Below are positions 35,836-44,511 of a stretch of 64,000 nt of DNA, piece after piece. The position numbers and the translations under genes are program-made. How positions within the stretch are numbered: position 1 is the stretch's first letter; each line of letters begins with the position of its first letter. Origin of the DNA: Sphingobium boeckii (lineage in GTDB: Bacteria; Pseudomonadota; Alphaproteobacteria; Sphingomonadales; Sphingomonadaceae); NCBI RefSeq assembly GCF_014199215.1, contig NZ_JACIJC010000001.1, positions 124,001 to 188,000 on the forward strand. Direction: 5' to 3'. Under the pieces are notes generated by a model. That model saw nothing but the letters and a program-made list of their open reading frames with translations, made no database searches and had not been told where the DNA came from.

Positions 35836-36753
35836 ATGGCGGATGATCTGGTGGTCCGGGCCTCCGGACTCTGCAAATATTTCGGCGACCGGCTGGTGGT
35901 CGACGGCGTCGATCTGGAGGTGCCGCAGGGCCGCATCTATGGCGTGCTCGGCCCCAATGGCGCGGGCAAGACGACCACGCTGCGGATGCTGCTGGGCATA
36001 TTGGAGCCTGATCGCGGATCGCGCACCATCTTCGGCCATGCCAATCCCCGCGCCGTGGGGGACAGGATCGGTTATCTGCCTGAGGAGCGCGGGCTCTATC
36101 CGGCGATGAAATGTCGGGAAGCGATCGCCTTCATGGGCGCGCTGCGCGGTCTGGACTGGAAGGAAGGGCGTGCACGCGCCGGCGATCTGCTGGAGGCGGC
36201 GGGACTGGGCCATGCGGTGGACGACAAGATCCGCAAACTTTCCAAAGGGATGGCACAGCTCGTGCAATTGCTGGGCTCCATCGTCCACCGGCCCGATCTG
36301 ATCGTGCTCGATGAGCCCTTTTCGGGGCTGGACCCCGTGAATCAGGAGCGGCTGGAAGCGCTGATCCGCGCCGAACAGGAGCGCGGCGCGACGATCGTCT
36401 TTTCAACCCATGTGATGGCTCATGCAGAGCGGCTATGCGACCGGCTGGCGATCATCGCGGGCGGCAGGAGACGCTTCGAAGGCACGGTGGACGATGCTCG
36501 CGCGAAGCTGCCGATGCACGCGCTATATACGCCGCGCGTAGCGGGCAATGGCCTGGCGGCTCTGCTTCCGGCCGATGCGGTGCCGGCGGGGGACGGGTTT
36601 CGCTTCCTGTTGCCCGCAGACGGGATCGAGCCGGTGCTGGAGCGCGTGATGAAAGGCGGGCATGGTATTGCCGGCCTTTCGATCGAGCGGCCCAGTCTGC
36701 ATGATGCGTTCGTGCGCATCGTTGGCCGGGACAATATGGGGGATGTGGAATGA
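35836..36753 (+). CDS. ABC transporter ATP-binding protein (NatA-type)
   Basis: This 305-residue ATPase of an ABC-2 exporter has Walker A GPNGAGKTT, a Q-loop near IGYLPEERGLYP, signature LSKGMAQLVQLLG (a variant of LSGGQ) and Walker B LIVLDEPFSGLDP. A C-terminal extension of about 80 residues is present, as in NatA/DrrA-type proteins. It overlaps the permease gene by 4 bp. The exported substrate (sodium, drug or lipid) cannot be told from sequence. Confidence 0.9.
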   Translation: MADDLVVRASGLCKYFGDRLVVDGVDLEVPQGRIYGVLGPNGAGKTTTLRMLLGILEPDRGSRTIFGHANPRAVGDRIGYLPEERGLYPAMKCREAIAFMGALRGLDWKEGRARAGDLLEAAGLGHAVDDKIRKLSKGMAQLVQLLGSIVHRPDLIVLDEPFSGLDPVNQERLEALIRAEQERGATIVFSTHVMAHAERLCDRLAIIAGGRRRFEGTVDDARAKLPMHALYTPRVAGNGLAALLPADAVPAGDGFRFLLPADGIEPVLERVMKGGHGIAGLSIERPSLHDAFVRIVGRDNMGDVE

Positions 36754-38006
36754 AGCGCCTTGTCCGCCAGACGCTGGTCATCGCGCGCCGCGATTTTATC
36801 GCGACGGTGTTCACGCCCACCTTCCTGCTATTCCTGCTGGCGCCGTTTTTCATGATCGGTTTCGCGACGATCGGCGGCCTGGGCGCACGCCAGATGGTGA
36901 CCAGCACCAAAGGCAATGTCTCGATCCTGTTCATCGCCAATGCCGCCGATGGCGCTAAGATCGCGGCTGTCGATGGGCAGTTGCGCAAGAGTTTCAGCAT
37001 GGCGGAGCGCCCGGCCGATCTGATGATCATCAAGCCCGATGGCCGCGGCGAAGCGCAGGCGCGCGCGCTGTTCGCGCAGGGCAAGCATGATGTCTATGCC
37101 GTCGCCTTCGGGCCGCTGGAACGGCTGACGATCCTTCGAAGCGGCGGCAGCGATCGGTCCGCCGCCTATCTGGCCGAACTGGCCGAGCAGGTGCTGCGCG
37201 ATGGCAAGGCAGGTCTCGCGACGGGACAGCGGCTCACCGACTCCCGCGTGATCCCGATCGAACGCGAGACGCCCACCCAGGGCGGACGGCAAGGCATCGG
37301 CTTTGCCGCAGTGTTCATCATCTTCTTCCTCACGCTGCTGCTGGCGGGCCAGGCCGTGGGGATGCTGGCCGAGGAAAAGGGCAATAAGGTGATTGAGATC
37401 CTCGCCGCCGCCGTGCCGCTCGAATCGGTGTTCCTCGGCAAATTGATCGGCATGTTCGGCGTGGCTTTGCTGTTCGTGGCGTTCTGGGGATTGCTCGCGA
37501 CGCAGGGGCTGAATTATTTTCCCACCAATGGCCTTTCGCTCGCCACGCTGCAGCCTGCGATCGGCCTCCCGCTGTTTTTCGTGTTCGGCGCGGCCTATTT
37601 CACCATGGCCTATCTGCTGCTCGGTGCCGTGTTTCTCGGCGTCGGCGCGCAGGCGTCCACGGTGCGCGAAATCCAGATGCTGTCGCTGCCGATCACCATC
37701 TTCCAGGTCGCGATGTTCGGCCTTTCCTCCTCCGCCGCCTCGCAGCCCGGCACCGATATGGCGCTGTTTGCGGAAATCTTCCCGTTCAGCAGCCCCTTCT
37801 CCATGGCTGCACGCGGGGCGACCGATCCCCGCATCTGGCCGCATCTGCTGGCGCTGGGCTGGCAATTGACCTGGGTGGCGCTCACCATCTTCGTCGCCGC
37901 ACGGATGTTTCGCAGGGGCGTGCTGAAATCAGGGTCGGGTGGATTGAAAAGGCTATTTGGCAGGCAGAAATCCGTCCCGGCCGCGGGGTTGGAGCCGCGC
38001 AGTTGA
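36750..38006 (+). CDS. ABC-2 type permease (NatB-like)
   Basis: This 418-residue permease has one N-terminal helix (about residues 22-45), a long periplasmic domain (about 60-180) and five C-terminal helices (MLAEEKGNKVIEILAAAVPL after the second helix). This 1+5 layout with the EEK-x-NKV motif is typical of NatB/ABC-2 exporters. ATGA overlap with the ATPase gene shows they form one transporter. A P450 gene follows 75 bp later. Confidence 0.88.
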   Translation: MKRLVRQTLVIARRDFIATVFTPTFLLFLLAPFFMIGFATIGGLGARQMVTSTKGNVSILFIANAADGAKIAAVDGQLRKSFSMAERPADLMIIKPDGRGEAQARALFAQGKHDVYAVAFGPLERLTILRSGGSDRSAAYLAELAEQVLRDGKAGLATGQRLTDSRVIPIERETPTQGGRQGIGFAAVFIIFFLTLLLAGQAVGMLAEEKGNKVIEILAAAVPLESVFLGKLIGMFGVALLFVAFWGLLATQGLNYFPTNGLSLATLQPAIGLPLFFVFGAAYFTMAYLLLGAVFLGVGAQASTVREIQMLSLPITIFQVAMFGLSSSAASQPGTDMALFAEIFPFSSPFSMAARGATDPRIWPHLLALGWQLTWVALTIFVAARMFRRGVLKSGSGGLKRLFGRQKSVPAAGLEPRS

Positions 38007-38081
38007 CACTCATGTAAATAGTGGCATTCTGCAACTGACTCGAAGCGCCGGACACAGGCGCGACAGTTCCAGGAGACACTT

Positions 38082-39329
38082 ATGGCCACGCTTGCTCCCG
38101 CGCCCGACGCCGTCGTTGCGCATGATCCGCTCGATGTCAGCCGTGCCGCGCTGTATCGGGATCATCTGTGGGAAGAGCCGTTCCGCCGGCTGCGGGCCGA
38201 AGCGCCAATCTATCGCTGCGAGGATTCGACCTTCGGACCCTATTGGTCGGTTTCGACCTATAAGCCGATCGTCCATGTCGAATCCTTGCCGGAGCTTTAT
38301 TCCTCATCCTGGGAATATGGCGGGATCACGCTGGCTGATCCGGTGGATCAGGCGAGCGAATTCATCATGCCGATGTTCATTGCGATGGACCGGCCCAAGC
38401 ACACCGATCAGCGCCGCACGGTCGCGCCGGCCTTTACGCCGAGTGAGATGACAAGGCTGAGCGAATCGATGCGGGCGCGGACGTCTGCCCTGCTGGATGA
38501 GTTGCCGATAGGCCAGCACTTCGATTGGGTGGATCGCGTTTCGGTCGAGCTGACCACGCAAATGCTGGCGATCCTGTTCGATTTCCCCTGGGAAGACCGG
38601 CGCAAGCTGCCTTATTGGTCTGACTGGGCGGGCAATATCGAGTTGGTGCACAATGAGGAGACGCGCAAGCAGCGGCTCGAAATCCTCTTCGAAATGGGCA
38701 GCTATTTCCAGACATTGTGGAATGCACGCGCCCATGCCGCCCCCGCGCCCGATCTCATTTCGATGATGATCCATTCCGAAGCGATGAGCGGGATGAGTCA
38801 GAATGAATTCATGGGCAATCTCGTGCTGCTGATCGTGGGCGGCAATGACACCACGCGCAACACCATGAGCGGGCTGGTCTATGGCCTCGACAAATTTCCC
38901 GACGAGCGCGCGAAGCTGGAGGCCGATCCGGGCCTCATCGCGAATACGGCGTCGGAAGCGATCCGTTGGCAGACGCCGCTGGCGCACATGCGTCGCACCG
39001 CGACCGCCGATGCCGATCTGTTTGGCCACCCAATCGCCAAGGGCGATAAATTGGCGCTCTGGTATATCTCGGGCAATCGCGACGAAAGCGTGTTTGCGGA
39101 TGCGGACCGTTTCAAGGTGGACCGCGACAATGCGCGGCGGCATCTGGCTTTCGGCTATGGCATCCATCGCTGTGTCGGGGCGCGGCTGGCCGAATTGCAG
39201 ATCACGATTCTCCTGGCGGAAATGGCCAAGCGCCGGATGCGCGTGAATGTTCTGGAGGAACCGCAGCGCGTCGCCGCCTGTTTCGTGAACGGCTATACCG
39301 CGATGCCGGTGGAGATCACCCGCTATTGA
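38082..39329 (+). CDS. Cytochrome P450, CYP153-like
   Basis: This soluble bacterial P450 has 415 residues. The I-helix is LLIVGGNDTTRNTMSG, the ExxR motif is SEAIR and the heme-binding loop is FGYGIHRCVGARLAE with the cysteine ligand. The GGNDTTRN sequence and general layout resemble the CYP153 group, whose known members hydroxylate alkanes or fatty acids at the terminal carbon. No ferredoxin or ferredoxin reductase is adjacent, so redox partners must come from elsewhere. AGGAGA 7 bp before ATG 38082 is the ribosome binding site. Confidence 0.88.
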   Translation: MATLAPAPDAVVAHDPLDVSRAALYRDHLWEEPFRRLRAEAPIYRCEDSTFGPYWSVSTYKPIVHVESLPELYSSSWEYGGITLADPVDQASEFIMPMFIAMDRPKHTDQRRTVAPAFTPSEMTRLSESMRARTSALLDELPIGQHFDWVDRVSVELTTQMLAILFDFPWEDRRKLPYWSDWAGNIELVHNEETRKQRLEILFEMGSYFQTLWNARAHAAPAPDLISMMIHSEAMSGMSQNEFMGNLVLLIVGGNDTTRNTMSGLVYGLDKFPDERAKLEADPGLIANTASEAIRWQTPLAHMRRTATADADLFGHPIAKGDKLALWYISGNRDESVFADADRFKVDRDNARRHLAFGYGIHRCVGARLAELQITILLAEMAKRRMRVNVLEEPQRVAACFVNGYTAMPVEITRY

Positions 39330-39383
39330 TGGCATATCCGCTTTTGCCGGGCAGCGCATGTCCGGGCGTCAGGAGTTTGCAGG

Positions 39384-39887
39384 ATGAGCGTCAATCGCCG
39401 CACATTGATCACCACCGCCGCACTGGGCACGGGCGTGGCAGGTTTTCTCGGTTTGCGCTTGCTGACCGCGTCGGAGCCGGCCGCGGCCAAGAATTTCGAG
39501 ATCAATTATAGCGATGCCGAATGGCAGAAGCGGCTGTCGCCGGCGCAATATAAGGTTTTGCGCAAGGCCGAGACCGAATATCCGGGCACAAGCCCGTTGA
39601 ACAAGGAAAAGCGCAAGGGCATCTTCGCCTGCGCAGGCTGTGCGCTGCCGCTGTTTTCATCCACCACGAAATTCGAAAGCGGCACGGGCTGGCCCAGTTT
39701 TTTTCGGCCGCTCAACAATGCCGTGGCCACCAGCATGGATCGCTCGATGATGTCGGTGCGCACCGAAGTGCATTGCCGCCGCTGCGGCGGGCATCTGGGG
39801 CATGTTTTCGACGATGGACCAAAGCCCACCGGCAAACGCTATTGCATGAACGGTGTGGCGATGACCTTCGTGCCGGGCCAGGCGTAA
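39384..39887 (+). CDS. msrB: Peptide-methionine (R)-S-oxide reductase, exported
   Basis: This methionine sulfoxide reductase B has 167 residues. Four zinc cysteines sit in CAGC and CRRC, FESGTGWPSFFRP is the substrate-site block, and the catalytic cysteine is in GKRYCMNGVAM. An N-terminal Tat-like leader (SVNRRTLITTAALGTGVAG) suggests a periplasmic or membrane-anchored form that repairs oxidised envelope proteins. It stands alone and converges with the osmoprotectant ABC genes. Confidence 0.92.
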   Translation: MSVNRRTLITTAALGTGVAGFLGLRLLTASEPAAAKNFEINYSDAEWQKRLSPAQYKVLRKAETEYPGTSPLNKEKRKGIFACAGCALPLFSSTTKFESGTGWPSFFRPLNNAVATSMDRSMMSVRTEVHCRRCGGHLGHVFDDGPKPTGKRYCMNGVAMTFVPGQA

Positions 39888-39908
39888 GCCGCGCCTGCTC
39901 CATTTGCC

Positions 39909-41456
39909 TTATCGATTCGGTTTCGCGCGTTCGATACGGCCATCGAGCCAGCGTGCCGCGGATTCGGGGCTTTGCTTGTCCGCATCGCGATCGACCTGGT
40001 AATTCGCCTCGCGCATGGCTTCCACCGGGATGGCGTCGATCAGCGGCCAGAGCGCATCGAGGAGCGTGGAATCCCGGCTGACATGGGGCGAGACCAGCAG
40101 CACGGCGTCATAGCCGGGAAGCGCCCCCCTTGGGTCGGCCAGCACCTTCAAATTCATCGCCGCAATCCGCCCGTCTGACGAGAAGGCGGAGATCGCATCG
40201 GCCTGCCGGCTCTCCAGCGCGCGATACATGAACGTGGGGCTGTAAGCACGAGAGGCGGCGAAGCGGAGGCCATAAGCGCTTTTGAGCGCGGCCCATTCGG
40301 GACGTTCGAGAAATTCGAGATCGCTGCCTAGGGTCATCCCCGGCGCGGCGCGCCCCAGATCGTCCAGCGTCTCCAGCTTCAGCCGTGCCGCATCGTCGCC
40401 GCGCACCGCAATGGCATAGGCATTTTCGAAACCCAGCGGCCCCATCATGGTCACGCGGTGCGCGCCCGCCGCCCAGTTTTTGAGAGCAGCCAGCATGGCG
40501 GCGCGGGACGGGGTATCAGACCGCTTCATCTCATTGGCCCATAATGTCCCCGAATAATCGACGTAAACGTGGATATCGCCCGCCGCGAGCGCGCGGAAGA
40601 TGACCGCCGACCCGAGTCCCTCGCGATATTGGACCGCATAGCCCGCGCGCTCCAGCCGCTGGCCGATCAGACGGGCGAGGATATATTGCTCGGAGAAATT
40701 CTTGGCACCGATCACCACGGTTTTTTGCGATGCGGGATTGACGGCAAGCGAAGGGAGCGCCGCGGCGAGTATCCCGATCGCGATTGACGCCAGCCCGATC
40801 CAGACAAGGATCTTGTGTCGCCTGGCAATCCCGAACGCGACGAGTCCGAGCAGAGCATCCACCGCAAGCGCGAGCGCCGCAGAGGCGATGCAGCCGGTGA
40901 GCACCAGCGTCCAATCCTGCGTCTGGAGACCGGCGAAGATCAGATCGCCAAGACTCGGCTGGCCGACGGTGGTGGCGAGCGTCGCCGCGCCGATCGTCCA
41001 GACGGCGGCGGTGCGGATGCCGGCCATCATCACCGGCGCGGCAAGGGGCGCTTCGACGAGGCGGAGTTTCTGTCCCGCGGTCATGCCCACGCCGTCCGCC
41101 GCCTCGATCAGCGCGGGATCCAGGCCGGTCAGCCCCGTCACCGCGTTGCGCAGGATGGGGAGGATGGCATAAAGCGTGAGTGCAAGCAGCGAGGGCAGAA
41201 AGCCGAGCGCCGGGATGCCGCCGCCCACCAGCGCAGACAGCGCGAGCAGCATGGGATAGAAAAGGGCAAGCAGCGCCAGCGCGGGGATCGTCTGGATCAG
41301 GCTTGCCGCGCCCAGCGCGGCGCGTGCCAATGCCGGCCGGCGGGATGCGGCGACCGCGAGCGGCAGGCTGATCGCCAGACCCAGCAGCAATGCCGCGGCG
41401 GAGAGCAGCACATGCGAGGCCAGCAGATCGGGCAGCCGGGCGAGCGCGCCGGTCAT
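39909..41456 (-). CDS. Quaternary-amine ABC transporter, fused permease and substrate-binding protein
   Basis: This is a two-part protein of 515 residues. Residues 1-220 are an OpuBB-type permease with five to six helices (the EAA-like loop is ALIEAADGVGMTAGQKL). Residues about 240-515 are an OpuBC/ProX-type binding domain (VVIGAKNFSEQYILARLIG, then VYVDYSGTLWANEM). Such fusions take up glycine betaine, choline or related compounds. It overlaps the ATPase gene by 4 bp. The exact ligand is not determined. Confidence 0.9.
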   Translation of the reverse strand: MTGALARLPDLLASHVLLSAAALLLGLAISLPLAVAASRRPALARAALGAASLIQTIPALALLALFYPMLLALSALVGGGIPALGFLPSLLALTLYAILPILRNAVTGLTGLDPALIEAADGVGMTAGQKLRLVEAPLAAPVMMAGIRTAAVWTIGAATLATTVGQPSLGDLIFAGLQTQDWTLVLTGCIASAALALAVDALLGLVAFGIARRHKILVWIGLASIAIGILAAALPSLAVNPASQKTVVIGAKNFSEQYILARLIGQRLERAGYAVQYREGLGSAVIFRALAAGDIHVYVDYSGTLWANEMKRSDTPSRAAMLAALKNWAAGAHRVTMMGPLGFENAYAIAVRGDDAARLKLETLDDLGRAAPGMTLGSDLEFLERPEWAALKSAYGLRFAASRAYSPTFMYRALESRQADAISAFSSDGRIAAMNLKVLADPRGALPGYDAVLLVSPHVSRDSTLLDALWPLIDAIPVEAMREANYQVDRDADKQSPESAARWLDGRIERAKPNR

Positions 41457-42214
41457 GCGCCGTGCTCCAGCCGCAGCAGGCGTTCGGCTTGGGCGCGGGG
41501 CACGGCGACGAGCGCATCCGCCGCACGTCCCGCTTTACCTGTCAGCACGTCATGCGGCGTGGCATCGGCCACGATCCGTCCGGCCTGCATCACCAGCAAG
41601 CGGTCCGCGAGCAGCAACGCCTCCGCCATGTCATGCGTCACCATGATCGTGGTCAGCGCCAGCCGGTCATGCAGCGCGCGATAGGCGGTGCCGATCTGAT
41701 CGCGGGTAACGGGATCGAGCGCGCCGAACGGCTCGTCCATCAGCATCAGTTGCGGTGCCAGCGCCAGCGCGCGCGCGACGCCGACGCGCTGGCGCTGGCC
41801 GCCGGAGAGCGCATCCGGCATTCGTGCGGCATGATCGCGCGGCAGATCGACCAGATCGAGCAATTCGGCAACGCGATCTCCTTGATCCTGGCTTTCGAGC
41901 CGCAGGCCGATCGCGATATTTTCCGCCACGGTCATGTGCGGAAACAGCCCGATCGACTGGAACACATAGCCGATCCGGCGGCGCAGGACGTGGGGCGCCA
42001 TCGCATCCGCCCTGGCCTCGCCGATCAGGACAGCGCCCGAATCGGGTTCCACCAGCCGGTTGATCATCTTGAGCAGGGTCGATTTGCCCGATCCCGACGT
42101 ACCGACCAGCGCCACGAAGCTGCCGGACGCGATCGCCAGGCTGACCGAATCGACCGCCAGGGCTCCCGCATAGGATTTGGACACACCTTCGAAGTGGATT
42201 GCGGAAACCTTCAT
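41453..42214 (-). CDS. Quaternary-amine ABC transporter ATP-binding protein
   Basis: This ATPase of the OpuA/OpuC-ProV group has 253 residues. Walker A is GTSGSGKST, the signature is LSGGQRQRVGVARAL and Walker B is LMLMDEPFGALDP. There is no C-terminal CBS pair, so osmotic gating by CBS domains is absent. It is first of a two-gene unit with the fused permease/binding protein. Confidence 0.92.
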   Translation of the reverse strand: MKVSAIHFEGVSKSYAGALAVDSVSLAIASGSFVALVGTSGSGKSTLLKMINRLVEPDSGAVLIGEARADAMAPHVLRRRIGYVFQSIGLFPHMTVAENIAIGLRLESQDQGDRVAELLDLVDLPRDHAARMPDALSGGQRQRVGVARALALAPQLMLMDEPFGALDPVTRDQIGTAYRALHDRLALTTIMVTHDMAEALLLADRLLVMQAGRIVADATPHDVLTGKAGRAADALVAVPRAQAERLLRLEHGA

Positions 42215-42311
42215 GCGCGCACCTTATGCACAGAATTGGCCGACGTCATTTCCGCTTTCACAGGGAAAGCGGACGTGGTTTGGTCAAAAAAATAAAAAGA
42301 GGGTCAGCACG

Positions 42312-43109
42312 ATGCGCAAGGCGATTTTCATTACGGGGGGCGGTTCGGGAATCGGGCGGGCGACGGCGCAGCTTTTCGCGGCGCGCGACTGGTTCGTGGG
42401 TGTAGCGGACGTGGATGCGGCGGGGATGGCGGGGACTATGGCGCTGCTGCCGGCCGGGCAGGCGAGTATGCACCGGATGGACGTGACCGATCGGGGCCAA
42501 TGGGCGTCCGCATTGTCCGATTTCGTGATGGTCAGCGGCGGGCGGCTGGACGTGCTATTCAACAATGCGGGGATCGGATCGGGCGGACCGCTGGCACAAA
42601 CCGATTTCGCCGAATTGGATCGGGTGGTGGCGATCAATTTCATGGGCGTGCTGAATGGCGCGCGGATCGGCCATGCCTATCTTGCGAAAACGCCAGGATC
42701 GTGTCTGCTCAACACGGCTTCGGCCAGCGCCATTTACGGCTCTTCCGGTCTGGCCACCTATTCGGCCACCAAATTCGCGGTGCGCGCGCTGACCGAGGCG
42801 CTGGACGGCGAATGGTTTGGCGATGGCATCAAGGTGCGCGCGATCGTGCCGAGCTTCATCGAGACGCCGCTGTTGAACGCCAGCCCCGTCGGGTCGAACG
42901 AGACTATCCGCGATCGCGTAACCGCCGCCGGACTCGAACTGACGCCGGTCGATCAGGTCGCCGAAGCCGCCTGGGCGGCTGTGCATGGCGAGACCATCCA
43001 CACCTATGTCGGCAAGACCGCGCATCGTATGGCCGTTGCCGCACGCTGGCTGCCGGGCAAATTGCGCAAGATGGGGCGGCGGGGTGTGACCCGGAAAACG
43101 CCTGCTTGA
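42312..43109 (+). CDS. SDR family oxidoreductase
   Basis: This classical short-chain dehydrogenase has 265 residues. The cofactor loop is TGGGSGIGRATA, then ADVD (NAD preference likely), NNAG, serine in NTASASAIYG and the catalytic pair YSATK. A basic C-terminal tail (KLRKMGRRGVTRKTPA) is an addition. I start at ATG 42312 where the Rossmann strand begins. It stands alone between the ABC genes and phhB. Substrate unknown. Confidence 0.88.
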   Translation: MRKAIFITGGGSGIGRATAQLFAARDWFVGVADVDAAGMAGTMALLPAGQASMHRMDVTDRGQWASALSDFVMVSGGRLDVLFNNAGIGSGGPLAQTDFAELDRVVAINFMGVLNGARIGHAYLAKTPGSCLLNTASASAIYGSSGLATYSATKFAVRALTEALDGEWFGDGIKVRAIVPSFIETPLLNASPVGSNETIRDRVTAAGLELTPVDQVAEAAWAAVHGETIHTYVGKTAHRMAVAARWLPGKLRKMGRRGVTRKTPA

Positions 43110-43115
43110 AATCCC

Positions 43116-43406
43116 CTAATCCACCAGCGCGTCGATCGCTTCGGCCATCTCGATATCCCGCTCCGAGAGGCCGCCGGCATCATGCGTGGTGAGCAGGATT
43201 TCGACGCGATTATACACGTTGGACCATTCGGGATGATGATCAGCCGATTCGGCGAGCAGCGCTACGCGGGTCATGAAGGCGAAGGCTTCGGAAAAGTCGA
43301 CGAAGGTGAAGATGCGCGTGATCGAATCGCGCGCTTCGTCATGATCCCAGTCGGGCAGGCCGTCCAGCGCATCGGCGCGTTCGGCTTCGCTCAATTGATC
43401 GACCAT
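43116..43406 (-). CDS. phhB: 4a-hydroxytetrahydrobiopterin dehydratase (PCD/DCoH)
   Basis: This 96-residue pterin-4a-carbinolamine dehydratase has the active-site motif [14 protein letters not shown] followed by [12 protein letters not shown], complete as in active enzymes. It recycles the pterin cofactor of aromatic amino acid hydroxylases, although no phhA is in the window. The start is ATG 43406 ([14 protein letters not shown]). It converges with the SDR gene, leaving 6 bp. Confidence 0.92.
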   Translation of the reverse strand: MVDQLSEAERADALDGLPDWDHDEARDSITRIFTFVDFSEAFAFMTRVALLAESADHHPEWSNVYNRVEILLTTHDAGGLSERDIEMAEAIDALVD

Positions 43407-43459
43407 GGCTTGCTTCCCCTTCACTGGCGCATATCGCACAATTTGCCTATGTCGCAGCG

Positions 43460-43864
43460 ATGACGGGGACAGGTCAACCGCGGCGTTACGCGCCCACCGC
43501 CGCCGAGATCGAGGCGCTGGCGCGTGACGCCATGGCGCGCTTGCCGGAGGAATTCCGCGCGCTGCTATCCGGCGTGCTGCTGATCGTCGAGGATTTTGCG
43601 GAGGGCGCGATCCTCATGGACATGGGGATAGAGGATCCGTTCGAGCTGACCGGCCTCTATAGCGGCCGCCCGATCGGGGAGCCCGTCGCCACGGGAGACA
43701 TGCCCGCCACCATCCACCTCTACCGTCGTCCTTTGCTCGATGAATGGGTCGATACCGGCGTGTCGCTGGAGGCGCTGATCACGCATGTGCTGATCCACGA
43801 GGTCGGCCATCATATCGGGCTTTCGGACGACGATATGCACGCGCTGGAAGATCAGGCCGGGTGA
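43460..43864 (+). CDS. Zincin-like metallopeptidase family protein
   Basis: This 134-residue protein has the zinc-protease motif [18 protein letters not shown], that is HExxH with a likely third ligand downstream. It belongs to the small minimal-zincin family (DUF1025/PF06262). Whether it cleaves peptides is unproven. Its stop overlaps the GTG start of ccmA (GTGA), so it leads a coupled unit with ccmA and ccmB. Confidence 0.85.
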   Translation: MTGTGQPRRYAPTAAEIEALARDAMARLPEEFRALLSGVLLIVEDFAEGAILMDMGIEDPFELTGLYSGRPIGEPVATGDMPATIHLYRRPLLDEWVDTGVSLEALITHVLIHEVGHHIGLSDDDMHALEDQAG

Positions 43865-44511
43865 GTGGCATCCGGTTTCACGATGTAGGCTGTATCCGCG
43901 GCGGGCGCCTGCTGTTCGAAGGGCTGAGCTTTGCGCTGACGCCGGGGGAGGCCGGCCTGGTCACTGGTCCCAATGGCGTGGGCAAATCCAGCCTGTTGCG
44001 GCTCGCGGCCGGTTTGCTGGAGCCGCGCGCGGGGGTGATCGCGCGGACCGACCGTGTGGCGCTGGCGGACGAGAATGCCGCGCTGGACCGGGAAGCGACG
44101 CTCGGCGCGGCGCTCGGTTTCTGGGCCGGCTTCGAGGGCGGCGATGTGGCGCGCGGGCTGGATGCCATGGGGCTCGCGCATCTGGCGGCGATCCCCGTGC
44201 GGATGCTTTCCACCGGGCAACGCAAGCGCGCGACGCTGGCGCGGGTGATCGCGGGCAATGCGCCGATCTGGCTGCTGGATGAGCCGGGCAACGGACTGGA
44301 TGCGGACTCGCTGGCGCGGCTTGAGACGGCGATCGCGGCGCACCGGGCGGGCGGCGGGATCGTGCTGGCAGCCTCGCATCAGCCGCTGGGCATGGCGGGG
44401 GCAATATTGCTGGACATCAAGCCGTTCGTTCCGAGCGCCGTCGAAGGACGTGGAGGCGAAGACAAGCCTGTCTCGACTACGCTCGATACAAACGGATATT
44501 TTGACGCATGA
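43861..44511 (+). CDS. ccmA: Heme ABC exporter ATP-binding protein CcmA
   Basis: This is the ATPase of the cytochrome c maturation transporter, 216 residues. Walker A is GPNGVGKSS, the signature is MLSTGQRKRATLARV and Walker B is IWLLDEPGNGLD, with the switch histidine in AASHQPLG. The start is GTG 43861, overlapping the previous stop. The final 30 residues (from about 187, KPFVPSAVEG to TNGYFDA) are encoded by a family B palindromic repeat and replace or extend the normal end. It overlaps ccmB by ATGA. Confidence 0.9.
   Translation: MSGIRFHDVGCIRGGRLLFEGLSFALTPGEAGLVTGPNGVGKSSLLRLAAGLLEPRAGVIARTDRVALADENAALDREATLGAALGFWAGFEGGDVARGLDAMGLAHLAAIPVRMLSTGQRKRATLARVIAGNAPIWLLDEPGNGLDADSLARLETAIAAHRAGGGIVLAASHQPLGMAGAILLDIKPFVPSAVEGRGGEDKPVSTTLDTNGYFDA
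44421..44502. repeat. Family B palindromic repeat inside the ccmA coding end
   Basis: The left part is GCCGTTCGTTCCGAGCGCCG and the right part CTACGCTCGATACAAACGG followed by ATATTTT. The copy is diverged but clearly the same element as at 34593-34679, including the ATATTTT end. It is read through in frame as the C-terminus of CcmA and ends 6 bp before the ccmB start. Confidence 0.85.
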
